NCBI RefSeq assembly: GCF_013385425.1 | Contig: NZ_JACAQA010000014.1 | Coordinates: 1-61,156 of the forward strand | Source: Pseudomonas gingeri | GTDB lineage: Bacteria > Pseudomonadota > Gammaproteobacteria > Pseudomonadales > Pseudomonadaceae | DNA: 61,156 nucleotides | Direction: 5' to 3' | In this document: one piece after another, positions 51,916-59,521 of the stretch | Position numbering within the stretch: position 1 is the stretch's first letter | How the letters are laid out: every line of letters starts with the position of its first letter | Position numbers and translations under genes: made by a program | Notes under the pieces: generated by a model | Databases searched by the model: none | What the model was told of the DNA's origin: nothing | Seen by the model: only the letters and a program-made list of their open reading frames with translations

Positions 51916-52122
51916 CGCTGCCAATTCAGCGGCCGGGCTTGGAAACCCGAATTGAGGGTATAGGCGCACCAGCGCCCCAACCACGATGGCAGGCGCTGTT
52001 TCTTTGTCTGCAATGTCGTGCAATGGCGGCTGTGCGTGGGAGGACTTCGGTCCTGCCGGGACCTATACCCCCGGTTTTCCAACCTGCGTACAGCTGCCAC
52101 CCACTCGCTTGGAAACGAACGT
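51916..52122 (+). ncRNA. Structured leader element, copy 2, with duplicated loop decamer
   Basis: Same order as the element at 1080: CGCTG/CAGCG (51916-51931); CGGG/CCCG around CTTGGAAA (51934-51949); GGCGC-ACCA-GCGCC (51963-51976); a long stem opened by CACGA and closed by TCGTG (about 51981-52020); a branched domain closed by GGCGGCTGTGCG (52025-52036) with CGTACAGCTGCC (52087-52098), holding AGGAC-TTCG-GTCCT (52041-52054) and CCGGG/CCCGG (52056-52074); and TCG/CGA around CTTGGAAA (52105-52118). The decamer GCTTGGAAAC occurs at 51937-51946 and 52107-52116. Paired bases differ from copy 1 while pairing is kept, which supports a selected RNA fold. It precedes the leader ORF and DUF3077 gene. 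The rest of 51812-51915 shows nothing coding. Confidence 0.6.
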
Positions 52123-52155
52123 GGCGGCTATTTCCCCAGGTATAGGAGTTAGCGC

Positions 52156-52230
52156 ATGGACGGTTTCACTCAAGCAAAGACTTACCTTCAAACAACCAGC
52201 ACCCAGGCCCACGCCGGAGGTGCCCAATGA
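52156..52230 (+). CDS. 24-aa leader ORF coupled to the DUF3077 gene
   Basis: ATG 52156 with TAGGAG eight bases upstream opens a 24-codon frame (begins MDGFTQAKTYLQTT) that ends in TGA 52228-52230, overlapping the DUF3077 ATG (52227) as ATGA. The ribosome site belongs to this short frame, while DUF3077 has no good site of its own outside it except GGAGG within the leader's end (52215-52220). So DUF3077 translation is probably coupled. Confidence 0.5.
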   Translation: MDGFTQAKTYLQTTSTQAHAGGAQ

Positions 52231-52505
52231 CCAATCCCCCACCAAACAAAACCCTCGGCGTCATCACCTTCTCCCAGTGCGGCTCCCAAGGTCGCGAACT
52301 ATTTCGCGTAAACCCTGGCGTTCCCATTCTGGAAGCCATGGAGCACGCGTCCCTCCTGCTCTACTGCGCCAAAGCACTCTCCCTCGATGCCGCCCTGGAA
52401 AGCGATGGCGAACGCTACGCCTGGGCATCGCATTACCTGGGTGAGATGGGCAAGGCGGTCATCGATGATTTGACGCAGGGAATGTTGCGCGGGGCGTCGG
52501 TGTAA
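52227..52505 (+). CDS. DUF3077 family protein
   Basis: A 92-residue soluble protein of the Pseudomonas-typical DUF3077 family. Visible pattern: GRELFRVNPGVPILEAMEHASLLLYCAKALSLDAA, then YAWASHYLGEMGKAVIDDLTQGM. The family is small, frequent in several copies per Pseudomonas genome and of unknown function. GGAGG lies 7 bp before its ATG inside the leader ORF. It sits behind the second structured RNA element and has its own strong terminator, so leader plus DUF3077 forms a discrete unit. Confidence 0.8.
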   Translation: MTNPPPNKTLGVITFSQCGSQGRELFRVNPGVPILEAMEHASLLLYCAKALSLDAALESDGERYAWASHYLGEMGKAVIDDLTQGMLRGASV

Positions 52506-52526
52506 GCGGGTAATAACTGGCAATAA

Positions 52527-52559
52527 AAAAGCCCGTGACATTAATAGCCACGGGCTTTT
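52527..52559 (+). terminator. Terminator of the DUF3077 unit
   Basis: Arms aaaagcccgtg (52527-52537) and cacgggctttt (52549-52559), perfect 11-bp stem with A-run and T-run, 21 bp after the DUF3077 stop. Confidence 0.9.
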
Positions 52560-52655
52560 GACTAGAGCTTTCGCCACGTGTCGCATACCTAGTGGGCACC
52601 TCCACAAGGGCTGCCCAGAGCCTTGGCACCATAAAGCCACCGCAAGGGAGCGCTA

Positions 52656-52900
52656 CGTGTCAAAACCCCACGCCCCAGTCGCATCGTCGGTCTATTCAAA
52701 GGATCTTCATCAAGACGACTTCATTCTGCCCCCTGAGACTGGGCATCAAAGTTTTGGCTACGTACCAGAAATGTATCGCCCCGAGCATCACAGGTTGCGC
52801 AACGCCGAACGGCACCCAGTTGGAGATCCAGCTTCGCTCAGACAGCGTGGAGCTGGAGCATCATGTCGACCTGGCGGTGCCCCATGTTAAGGACAGTTGA
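52656..52900 (+). CDS. Possible antitoxin-position ORF upstream of PemK, frame uncertain
   Basis: Two frames are open here. Frame A starts at GTG 52656 behind AAGGGAG and reads VSKPHAPVASSVYSKDLHQD...FGYVPEMYRPEHH, running to a stop at 52890. Frame B is open from GTG 52592 and ends TQLEIQLRSDSVELEHHVDL...HVKDS, with its TGA (52898-52900) overlapping the toxin ATG by one base. The first half looks more protein-like in frame A and the second in frame B, so a frameshifted gene is plausible. By position it would be the antitoxin of the PemK-type toxin. I recognise no family. Confidence 0.35.
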
Positions 52901-53355
52901 TGGCTATTAGATTTGAACCCAAGATAGGGCAGATTCTGGAGTGCAACTATGGGGACTACCAGTACGATGAAGACGGTGGCATGGTTTTCAAGAGCTACGA
53001 CTATCGCTTGAAGCCAGAAATGATCAAGAACCGTTTGGTTGTCGTGCTAAATGCGCGGATTGACCCTAATGCCTGCATAGTCGTGCCGCTGTCGACAACA
53101 AAGGACATGGGGAAGCTCAGCCGTGGTTTGCATGTCGAGCTGGGGAGCGAGCTGATAGACGAGCTGCCTTACTTTAAGCAACAAACCAGGTGGGCAAAAG
53201 CCGACCTCATTGAACAGGTCAGCAAACTACGCCTCTTCAAGCCCAGGGCTATGCGTGGGCACCTGGAGCAAGTGCTATCGCGGGAGGTGGTGACTCTCAT
53301 TCAGAAAGCCGTAATAAAAGCTGTAAACGCTGGGGCATTGCTCAAAGAAAATTGA
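52900..53355 (+). CDS. PemK/MazF-family toxin, long form
   Basis: A 151-residue protein starting ATG 52900 inside TTGATGG. It matches the PemK/MazF-like group with an N-terminal extension: IGQILECNYGDYQYDEDGG, then RLKPEMIKNRLVVVLNARIDPNACIVVPLSTTKD, the SH3-like core, and a C-terminal EVVTLIQKAVIKAV helix. MazF relatives cut mRNA; classical ones are about 110 residues. The conserved RxVVVL and VVPLST strands are present, so the fold is likely intact. It overlaps the uncertain upstream frame by one base, the classical toxin-antitoxin layout. Confidence 0.72.
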   Translation: MAIRFEPKIGQILECNYGDYQYDEDGGMVFKSYDYRLKPEMIKNRLVVVLNARIDPNACIVVPLSTTKDMGKLSRGLHVELGSELIDELPYFKQQTRWAKADLIEQVSKLRLFKPRAMRGHLEQVLSREVVTLIQKAVIKAVNAGALLKEN

Positions 53356-53884
53356 CATGCGCGTCAACCAGCCATAGAATTTTTCACGTAGCCCTTGAGG
53401 CACTTAAGTTTTATCCCCCTAGAGGGACCTGCAAAGCCCGGTTAACAACCGGGCTTTTGCCTTTCTGAGAATCGTGCTTCTGTTCCGGTGGCGACCTTGC
53501 GGACGCCATCGTCGGCAACCCGACTCACACAGGGACGGTATTCTGCCTTAACTGAATGGCATTAGCCCGTCGGGCGCCTTTTAGAAAAGTCTAGGAGAGC
53601 TGGTAGTCGCAGCGCTTACTTAGCTAGTCTCAAGAGACTGGGTCGCAAGCCAACCGTTGTTGCCTGGTTGCCGCTACCGCAGGATGGTGACGTCCTGCAA
53701 TCCGCACTGTCGGTCAATAGACACCGTGACACCGAACAGCAATGCTCTTATTGAGCCCTCGTTGGTAGATTAGCAACAGCTAACCATTTGATCAATCCCC
53801 GGCACTTGCGGGTCTTACTAACGAGAAGCCCCCGCAGGGCGAGGGCTTCAAAGAGACACTTTACAAGAAAGTCTCTGGTGTTCG
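53356..53884. other. Non-coding gap after PemK with several hairpins
   Basis: No convincing gene. After the PemK terminator come ggtggcg/cgccatc (53487-53510), gtcgg-caac-ccgac (53511-53524), agtct/agact (53626-53639), cagga/tcctg (about 53680-53697) and gaagcccccgc/gcgagggcttc (53824-53849), the last just downstream of ssb. The cluster of hairpins suggests a structured RNA, but no family was recognised. Confidence 0.4.
53433..53457 (+). terminator. Terminator after the PemK gene
   Basis: Arms aaagcccggtt (53433-53443) and aaccgggcttt (53447-53457), followed by tg; 77 bp after the toxin stop. Confidence 0.85.
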
Positions 53885-54409
53885 TCAGAACGGAATATCG
53901 TCATCAAAGCTGTCGAAATCCGGAGCCGGCTGCGGTGCGGCCTGCTGTGGTGCCGGGCGCGATTGCTGCGGGGCCGACTGCTGTGGGCGCGACTGCTGCG
54001 GACGCGGAGCCTGTTGGCGTGGCGCGGACTGGTCGTAGCCGCCGCCTTGTTGGTCGCCCTGTTGTGGACGGCCACCCAGCAGCTGCATGGTGCCCTGCAT
54101 GTCGACGATGATTTCAGTGGTGTAGCGCTTGATGCCGTCTTTTTCCCACTCGCGGGTCTGCAGCTTGCCTTCGATGTAGACCTGCGAACCTTTACGCAGG
54201 TACTCGCCGGCAATCTCGGCGACCTTGCCGAACATCGACACACGGTGCCACTCGGTCTTCTCGACCTTCTGACCAGTCTGCTTGTCGGTCCACTGTTCGC
54301 TGGTCGCCAGACTCAGGTTGGTCACGGCGTTGCCGTTAGGCAGGAAGCGAACCTCAGGATCCTGGCCGCACGTGCCGACCAATATGACTTTGTTAACCCC
54401 ACGGGCCAT
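53885..54409 (-). CDS. ssb: Single-stranded DNA-binding protein
   Basis: A 174-residue SSB. The OB fold occupies about residues 1-110 (MARGVNKVILVGTCGQDPEVRFLPNGNAV, EKTEWHRVSMFGKVAEIAGEYLRKGSQVYIEGKLQTREW). A Gln/Pro-rich linker leads to the acidic tip DFDSFDDDIPF, which recruits repair and replication proteins. It lies 9 bp after the MFS gene on the same strand, opposite uvrA, as in P. aeruginosa (PA4232). Confidence 0.96.
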   Translation of the reverse strand: MARGVNKVILVGTCGQDPEVRFLPNGNAVTNLSLATSEQWTDKQTGQKVEKTEWHRVSMFGKVAEIAGEYLRKGSQVYIEGKLQTREWEKDGIKRYTTEIIVDMQGTMQLLGGRPQQGDQQGGGYDQSAPRQQAPRPQQSRPQQSAPQQSRPAPQQAAPQPAPDFDSFDDDIPF

Positions 54410-54418
54410 AACGTTCTC

Positions 54419-55816
54419 CTAGGCTTCGCACGCTTGGGGCGCCGGTTCATTGACCAGGCGCTCAAGGGTCGTGCGATCCAACAATTCGGTGTCCAATTTG
54501 ATGTAAATGGCAGCCTCTTCGGCCACCATGACTGCATCGGTTACCCCTACGATCGCCTTGAGGCGCTCGACCAGACCGGCTTCGCGGATCGCTTCAGGCG
54601 ATAACGGCACGCGCAGGCTCGTCACATAGGGTGGTTCGCGCATGGTAACAGCAAAGGCCAGCCAGAGTGCAGCCAGACCGGCGCATCCAAGGAAAACCGC
54701 CGACAAACCGCCATGCTGGAACATCCAGCCGCCCATGATCCCGCCGAGCGCGGAGCCGAGGAACTGGCTGGTGGAATACACCCCCATCGCCGTGCCCTTG
54801 CCGCCCGCCGGTGAAACCTTGCTGATCAACGACGGCAAGGAAGCTTCCAGCAGATTGAACGCGGTGAAGAACACCACGGTACCAATCACCAGCGCCCGCA
54901 AACTGTCGCCGAACTCCCAGAAGAATAGCTCAGTGAGCATCAAGGTCGTCACGGCGCCGAGTAAAACTCGTTTCATTTTGCGTTTTTTCTCGCCATAGAT
55001 GATGAACGGGATCATGGCGAAGAAGGAAATCAGCAGCGCGGTCAGGTACACCCACCAGTGCTGCTCCTTGGGCAACCCGGCTTTTTCCACCAGGGCCAGG
55101 GGCAAGGCGACAAAGCTGGACATCAGCATCGCGTGCAGGACGAAGATCCCCAGGTCCAGGCGCAGCAGGTCAGGATGCTTGAGGGTCGGCAACAACGCCT
55201 TACGGGCCACGCCGGACTCACGGTGCTGCAACGGCCCCGTTGAGTGCGGGACCATGAAGGCGATGATCAGGATCCCCAGCAGCGCCATGCCGCCAGTGGC
55301 CAGGAACAGGCCGGACAGACCGAAGGCGCGGGTCAGCAAGGGGCCGACCACCATCGCCACGGCGAACGACAGACCAATGGTCATGCCGATCATCGCCATG
55401 GCCTTGGTCCGGTGCTGCTCGCGGGTCAGGTCCGAGAGCAGCGCCATGACCGCCGCGGAAATCGCCCCGGCGCCTTGCAGGATCCGGCCGGCGATCACGC
55501 CCCAGATCGAATCGGCGTTGGCCGCCAGCAAGCTGCCCAGGGCGAAGACCACCAGCCCGAGGTAGATCACCGGGCGTCGGCCGATGCGGTCGGAAATGAT
55601 CCCGAAGGGAATCTGGAATACCGCCTGGGTCAGGCCATAGGCGCCGATGGCCAGGCCGATCAGGGCCGGTGTCGCCCCCGCGAGATCCATCCCGTAAGTA
55701 GCCAGAACCGGCAACACCATGAACATGCCAAGCATACGGAAAGCGAACACCAGGGCCAGACCGCTTGCCGCGCGGGTCTCGCTGCCACTCATGCGTTCGC
55801 TGTGGGGATCGTGCAT
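54419..55816 (-). CDS. YajR-like MFS transporter with C-terminal YAM domain
   Basis: A 465-residue MFS protein. Motif A reads GIISDRIGRRPVIYLG; twelve helices are followed by a cytoplasmic tail (about residues 395-465: SLRVPLSPEAIREAGLVERLKAIVGVTDAVMVAEEAAIYIKLD) with the ferredoxin-like fold of the YAM domain in E. coli YajR. Start ATG 55816 has GAGG seven bases upstream. Substrate unknown. Cotranscribed with ssb and divergent from uvrA. Confidence 0.85.
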   Translation of the reverse strand: MHDPHSERMSGSETRAASGLALVFAFRMLGMFMVLPVLATYGMDLAGATPALIGLAIGAYGLTQAVFQIPFGIISDRIGRRPVIYLGLVVFALGSLLAANADSIWGVIAGRILQGAGAISAAVMALLSDLTREQHRTKAMAMIGMTIGLSFAVAMVVGPLLTRAFGLSGLFLATGGMALLGILIIAFMVPHSTGPLQHRESGVARKALLPTLKHPDLLRLDLGIFVLHAMLMSSFVALPLALVEKAGLPKEQHWWVYLTALLISFFAMIPFIIYGEKKRKMKRVLLGAVTTLMLTELFFWEFGDSLRALVIGTVVFFTAFNLLEASLPSLISKVSPAGGKGTAMGVYSTSQFLGSALGGIMGGWMFQHGGLSAVFLGCAGLAALWLAFAVTMREPPYVTSLRVPLSPEAIREAGLVERLKAIVGVTDAVMVAEEAAIYIKLDTELLDRTTLERLVNEPAPQACEA

Positions 55817-55993
55817 GGAAAAACCTCGTGTGAACCGGCGGCGATTCTACCAGTCCCATCGATAGAGGGGATACATGGCGACGCTTTGTCGCGAGCTGTC
55901 ATGCAAGACTGAAATACTGTCGGCCGATAGTGTGCATCCATCCAGTATTTAGCCTTATACTCTTGCGTTTACCGCCCGCCGTGCGAGGCCATC

Positions 55994-58828
55994 TTGGACA
56001 AGATCCTGATTCGTGGGGCTCGAACCCACAACCTGAAGAACATCGACCTGACCCTGCCCCGGGACAAGCTGATCGTGATCACCGGCTTGTCCGGGTCCGG
56101 CAAGTCGTCCCTGGCCTTCGACACCTTATACGCCGAAGGGCAACGCCGTTACGTGGAATCGTTGTCGGCCTATGCCCGGCAATTCCTCTCGATGATGGAA
56201 AAACCCGACGTCGACACCATCGAAGGCCTGTCGCCGGCGATCTCCATCGAGCAGAAGTCGACGTCGCATAACCCGCGTTCGACGGTCGGTACCATCACCG
56301 AGATCTACGACTACCTGCGTCTGCTGTATGCCCGCGTAGGCACCCCACGCTGCCCGGACCACGATATCCCGCTGGAAGCCCAGACCGTCAGCCAGATGGT
56401 CGACCTGGTGCTGGCCCAGCCCGAAGGCTCCAAGCTGATGCTGCTGGCGCCGGTGATTCGCGAGCGCAAGGGCGAGCACCTGTCGGTGTTCGAAGAGCTG
56501 CGGGCGCAAGGTTTTGTCCGCGCGCGGGTCAACGGCCGGCTCTGCGAGCTGGACGAAGTGCCCAAGCTCGACAAGCAGAAGAAGCACTCCATCGATGTGG
56601 TGGTCGACCGCTTCAAGGTTCGTGGCGATTTGCAACAACGCCTGGCCGAGTCCTTCGAGACCGCGCTGAAGCTGGCGGACGGCATCGCCCTGGTAGCACC
56701 GATGGACGACGAACCCGGCGAGGAGATGATCTTCTCCGCGCGCTTCGCCTGCCCGATCTGCGGTCATGCCATCAGCGAGCTGGAACCCAAGCTGTTCTCC
56801 TTCAACAACCCGGCTGGCGCCTGTCCGACCTGTGACGGCCTGGGGGTCAAGCAGTTCTTTGATATCAAGCGCCTGGTCAATGGTGAGCTGACCCTGGCCG
56901 AAGGGGCAATACGCGGCTGGGACCGGCGCAACGTCTATTACTTCCAGATGCTTGGGTCGCTCGCATCCCACTATGGCTTCAGTCTGGAAGTGCCGTTCAA
57001 CACGTTGCCGGCGGACCAACAGAAGTTGCTCCTGCAAGGCAGCGGCAGCCAGAACGTCGACTTCAAGTACCTCAACGACCGCGGCGATATCGTCAAGCGT
57101 TCCCACCCGTTCGAAGGCATCGTGCCGAACCTGGAGCGTCGTTACCGCGAAACCGAATCGGCCACCGTGCGTGAAGAGCTGGCCAAGTTCCTCAGCACCC
57201 AACCGTGCCCGGATTGTCGTGGTACCCGCCTGCGTCGCGAGGCGCGGCACGTGTGGGTGGGCGAGAAGACCCTGCCGGCGGTGACCAACTTGCCGATCGG
57301 CGATGCCTGCGAATACTTCGGCGTGCTGAAGCTGACCGGTCGCCGTGGGGAAATCGCCGACAAGATTCTCAAGGAAATCCGTGAGCGCCTGCAGTTCCTG
57401 GTCAACGTCGGCCTGGATTATCTGTCCCTGGATCGTAGCGCCGACACCCTGTCCGGTGGCGAAGCGCAGCGCATTCGCCTGGCCAGCCAGATTGGCGCCG
57501 GCCTCGTGGGGGTGTTGTACATCCTCGATGAACCGTCCATCGGTTTGCACCAGCGGGACAACGACCGCCTGCTCGGCACCCTGAAGCACCTGCGCGACAT
57601 CGGCAACACAGTGATCGTGGTCGAGCACGATGAAGACGCGATTCGCCTGGCCGATTATGTGGTCGACATCGGCCCGGGTGCAGGCGTGCATGGCGGCCAT
57701 ATCGTCGCCGAAGGCACACCGGCCGAGGTCATGGCCCACCCTGACTCGTTGACCGGCAAGTATTTGTCCGGCCGGGTGAAGATCGAAGTACCAGCCAAGC
57801 GCACACCGCGTAACAAGAAGCAGGTGTTGACGCTCAAGGGCGCCCGTGGCAACAACTTGCGCAACGTCGACCTGGAGATCCCGTTGGGTCTGCTGACCTG
57901 CGTGACCGGCGTGTCCGGTTCCGGCAAGTCGACGCTGATCAACAACACCCTGTTCCCCCTGAGTTCTACCGCGCTGAACGGCGCGACGACGCTGGAAGCC
58001 GCGGCCCACGACAGCATCAACGGCCTGCAACACCTGGACAAGGTGGTGGATATCGACCAGAGCCCCATCGGTCGTACCCCGCGTTCGAACCCGGCCACCT
58101 ACACCGGCCTGTTCACGCCGATCCGCGAGCTGTTCGCTGGCGTACCGGAGTCCCGTTCACGGGGTTACGGTCCGGGGCGTTTCTCGTTCAACGTCAAGGG
58201 AGGGCGCTGCGAAGCCTGCCAGGGCGATGGCCTGATCAAGGTGGAAATGCACTTCCTGCCGGACATCTATGTGCCGTGCGACGTGTGCAAGAGCAAGCGC
58301 TACAACCGCGAAACCCTCGAGATCAAGTACAAGGGCAAGAGCATCCACGAGGTGCTGGAGATGACCATCGAGGAGGCGCGGGAGTTCTTCGACGCGGTGC
58401 CGGCCCTGGCGCGCAAGCTGCAGACGCTGATGGATGTGGGCCTGTCGTATATCAAGCTGGGGCAGTCGGCAACCACCCTGTCCGGCGGCGAGGCGCAGCG
58501 GGTCAAGCTGTCCCGCGAACTGTCCAAGCGCGATACCGGCAAGACCCTGTATATCCTCGACGAGCCGACCACCGGCCTGCACTTCGCGGATATCCAGCAA
58601 CTGCTGGACGTGCTGCACCGCCTGCGCGACCACGGCAATACCGTGGTGGTGATCGAGCACAACCTGGATGTGATCAAGACCGCCGACTGGTTGGTGGATC
58701 TTGGGCCTGAAGGCGGCTCCAAGGGCGGGCAGATCATTGCCGTTGGCACGCCGGAGCAAGTGGCGGAGATGTCGCAGTCTCACACCGGGCATTACCTGAA
58801 GCCGCTGTTGCTGCGCGATCGGGCGTAA
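55994..58828 (+). CDS. uvrA: Excinuclease ABC subunit A
   Basis: A 944-residue damage-recognition ATPase of nucleotide excision repair. The start is TTG 55994 (MDKILIRGARTHNLKNIDL) with GAGG upstream; no ATG fits. Two ABC modules: Walker A GLSGSGKSSLAF and GVSGSGKSTLIN, signatures LSGGEAQRIRLASQIG and LSGGEAQRVKLSRELS. Zinc modules are CPICGH...CPTC and the second CEACQGDG...CDVC. No canonical LexA box (CTGT-N8-ACAG) was found in the 177-bp divergent promoter region. Confidence 0.97.
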   Translation: MDKILIRGARTHNLKNIDLTLPRDKLIVITGLSGSGKSSLAFDTLYAEGQRRYVESLSAYARQFLSMMEKPDVDTIEGLSPAISIEQKSTSHNPRSTVGTITEIYDYLRLLYARVGTPRCPDHDIPLEAQTVSQMVDLVLAQPEGSKLMLLAPVIRERKGEHLSVFEELRAQGFVRARVNGRLCELDEVPKLDKQKKHSIDVVVDRFKVRGDLQQRLAESFETALKLADGIALVAPMDDEPGEEMIFSARFACPICGHAISELEPKLFSFNNPAGACPTCDGLGVKQFFDIKRLVNGELTLAEGAIRGWDRRNVYYFQMLGSLASHYGFSLEVPFNTLPADQQKLLLQGSGSQNVDFKYLNDRGDIVKRSHPFEGIVPNLERRYRETESATVREELAKFLSTQPCPDCRGTRLRREARHVWVGEKTLPAVTNLPIGDACEYFGVLKLTGRRGEIADKILKEIRERLQFLVNVGLDYLSLDRSADTLSGGEAQRIRLASQIGAGLVGVLYILDEPSIGLHQRDNDRLLGTLKHLRDIGNTVIVVEHDEDAIRLADYVVDIGPGAGVHGGHIVAEGTPAEVMAHPDSLTGKYLSGRVKIEVPAKRTPRNKKQVLTLKGARGNNLRNVDLEIPLGLLTCVTGVSGSGKSTLINNTLFPLSSTALNGATTLEAAAHDSINGLQHLDKVVDIDQSPIGRTPRSNPATYTGLFTPIRELFAGVPESRSRGYGPGRFSFNVKGGRCEACQGDGLIKVEMHFLPDIYVPCDVCKSKRYNRETLEIKYKGKSIHEVLEMTIEEAREFFDAVPALARKLQTLMDVGLSYIKLGQSATTLSGGEAQRVKLSRELSKRDTGKTLYILDEPTTGLHFADIQQLLDVLHRLRDHGNTVVVIEHNLDVIKTADWLVDLGPEGGSKGGQIIAVGTPEQVAEMSQSHTGHYLKPLLLRDRA

Positions 58829-58840
58829 ACCGGCGGAATG

Positions 58841-58878
58841 AAAAAGCCCCTGTCATTGAATGATGACAGGGGCTTTTT
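58841..58878. terminator. Bidirectional terminator between uvrA and bfrA
   Basis: Perfect 16-bp stem, arms 58841-58856 and 58863-58878 (aaaaagcccctgtcat and its complement), with A- and T-runs on both sides, serving the convergent uvrA and bfrA. Confidence 0.93.
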
Positions 58879-58900
58879 TGTGGTCGCTGAAATCGCTGTC

Positions 58901-59365
58901 TCAGAACTGCGATTGCAGGTAATTCTGCAACCCGATGGACTTGATCAGCCCCAACTGCTTCTCCAGCCAGTAGGTGTGATCTTCCTCGGTATCGGCCAAC
59001 TGCTGGCGCAGGATCTCGCGGGTGACGTAATCCTTGTGCACTTCACAGAGCTCGATGCCCTTGCACAGCGCGGCACGCACCTTGTACTCCAGGCGCAGGT
59101 CGGCGGCGAACATGTCAGGCACCGTGGTACCGATGTCCAGGTCGTCCGGGCGCATGCGTGGCGTGCCTTCCAGCATCAGGATCCGGCGCATCAGCGCATC
59201 GGCGTGTTGTGCCTCTTCTTCCATTTCGTGATTGATGCGCTCGTAGAGCTTGCTGAAGCCCCAGTCCTCGTACATCCGCGAATGGATGAAATACTGATCA
59301 CGTGCCGCCAGCTCACCGGTCAGCAACGTGTTGAGGTAATCGACTACGACCTGGTTACCTTGCAT
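58901..59365 (-). CDS. bfrA: Bacterioferritin-type ferritin (BfrA/FtnA)
   Basis: Start set at ATG 59365 (MQGNQVVVDYLNTLL). The 154-residue four-helix iron store keeps the ferroxidase ligands: Glu18, Glu51, His54, a Glu near 93, Glu127 and His130. Position 52, the Met that bridges haem in E. coli Bfr, is Ala here (EEEAQHAD), so this is the haem-free FtnA type, like PA4235 of P. aeruginosa. It neighbours katA; ferritin iron has been linked to KatA haem supply there. Confidence 0.92.
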   Translation of the reverse strand: MQGNQVVVDYLNTLLTGELAARDQYFIHSRMYEDWGFSKLYERINHEMEEEAQHADALMRRILMLEGTPRMRPDDLDIGTTVPDMFAADLRLEYKVRAALCKGIELCEVHKDYVTREILRQQLADTEEDHTYWLEKQLGLIKSIGLQNYLQSQF

Positions 59366-59481
59366 AGCCCTACATCTCCCTGCTTGAAAGGCTGTATTTT
59401 GAACCAAGCTGACTGCAAGGTCACTGGAAAAACGCAAACAAAGTGAAGATTTTCCGAGAAAAGCAGCCTAAAAAACGCAAA

Positions 59482-59504
59482 AACCGCCCTGAGTGAGGGC
59501 GGTT
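59482..59504 (-). terminator. Terminator of katA
   Basis: Arms aaccgccct (59482-59490) and agggcggtt (59496-59504). On the minus strand the hairpin is followed by ttttgcgttttt, a good T-rich tract, 18 bp after the katA stop. Confidence 0.88.
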
Positions 59505-59521
59505 CTGCTTCTCGTTTAGAC

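Noticed and set aside
51986..52444. 152-codon frame over the second structured element and DUF3077
   Set aside because: It runs out of frame through the DUF3077 gene and shows no family pattern there; only its first part recalls an Ash-like peptide, better explained by the RNA element.
53460..53884. tRNA or known small RNA gene after the PemK toxin
   Set aside because: Hairpins are present, but no cloverleaf with GTTCRA and anticodon arms, and no known sRNA was recognised.
55817..55993. LexA (SOS) box in front of uvrA
   Set aside because: CTGTCGGCC near 55917 starts like a box, but the matching ACAG at the right distance is missing.
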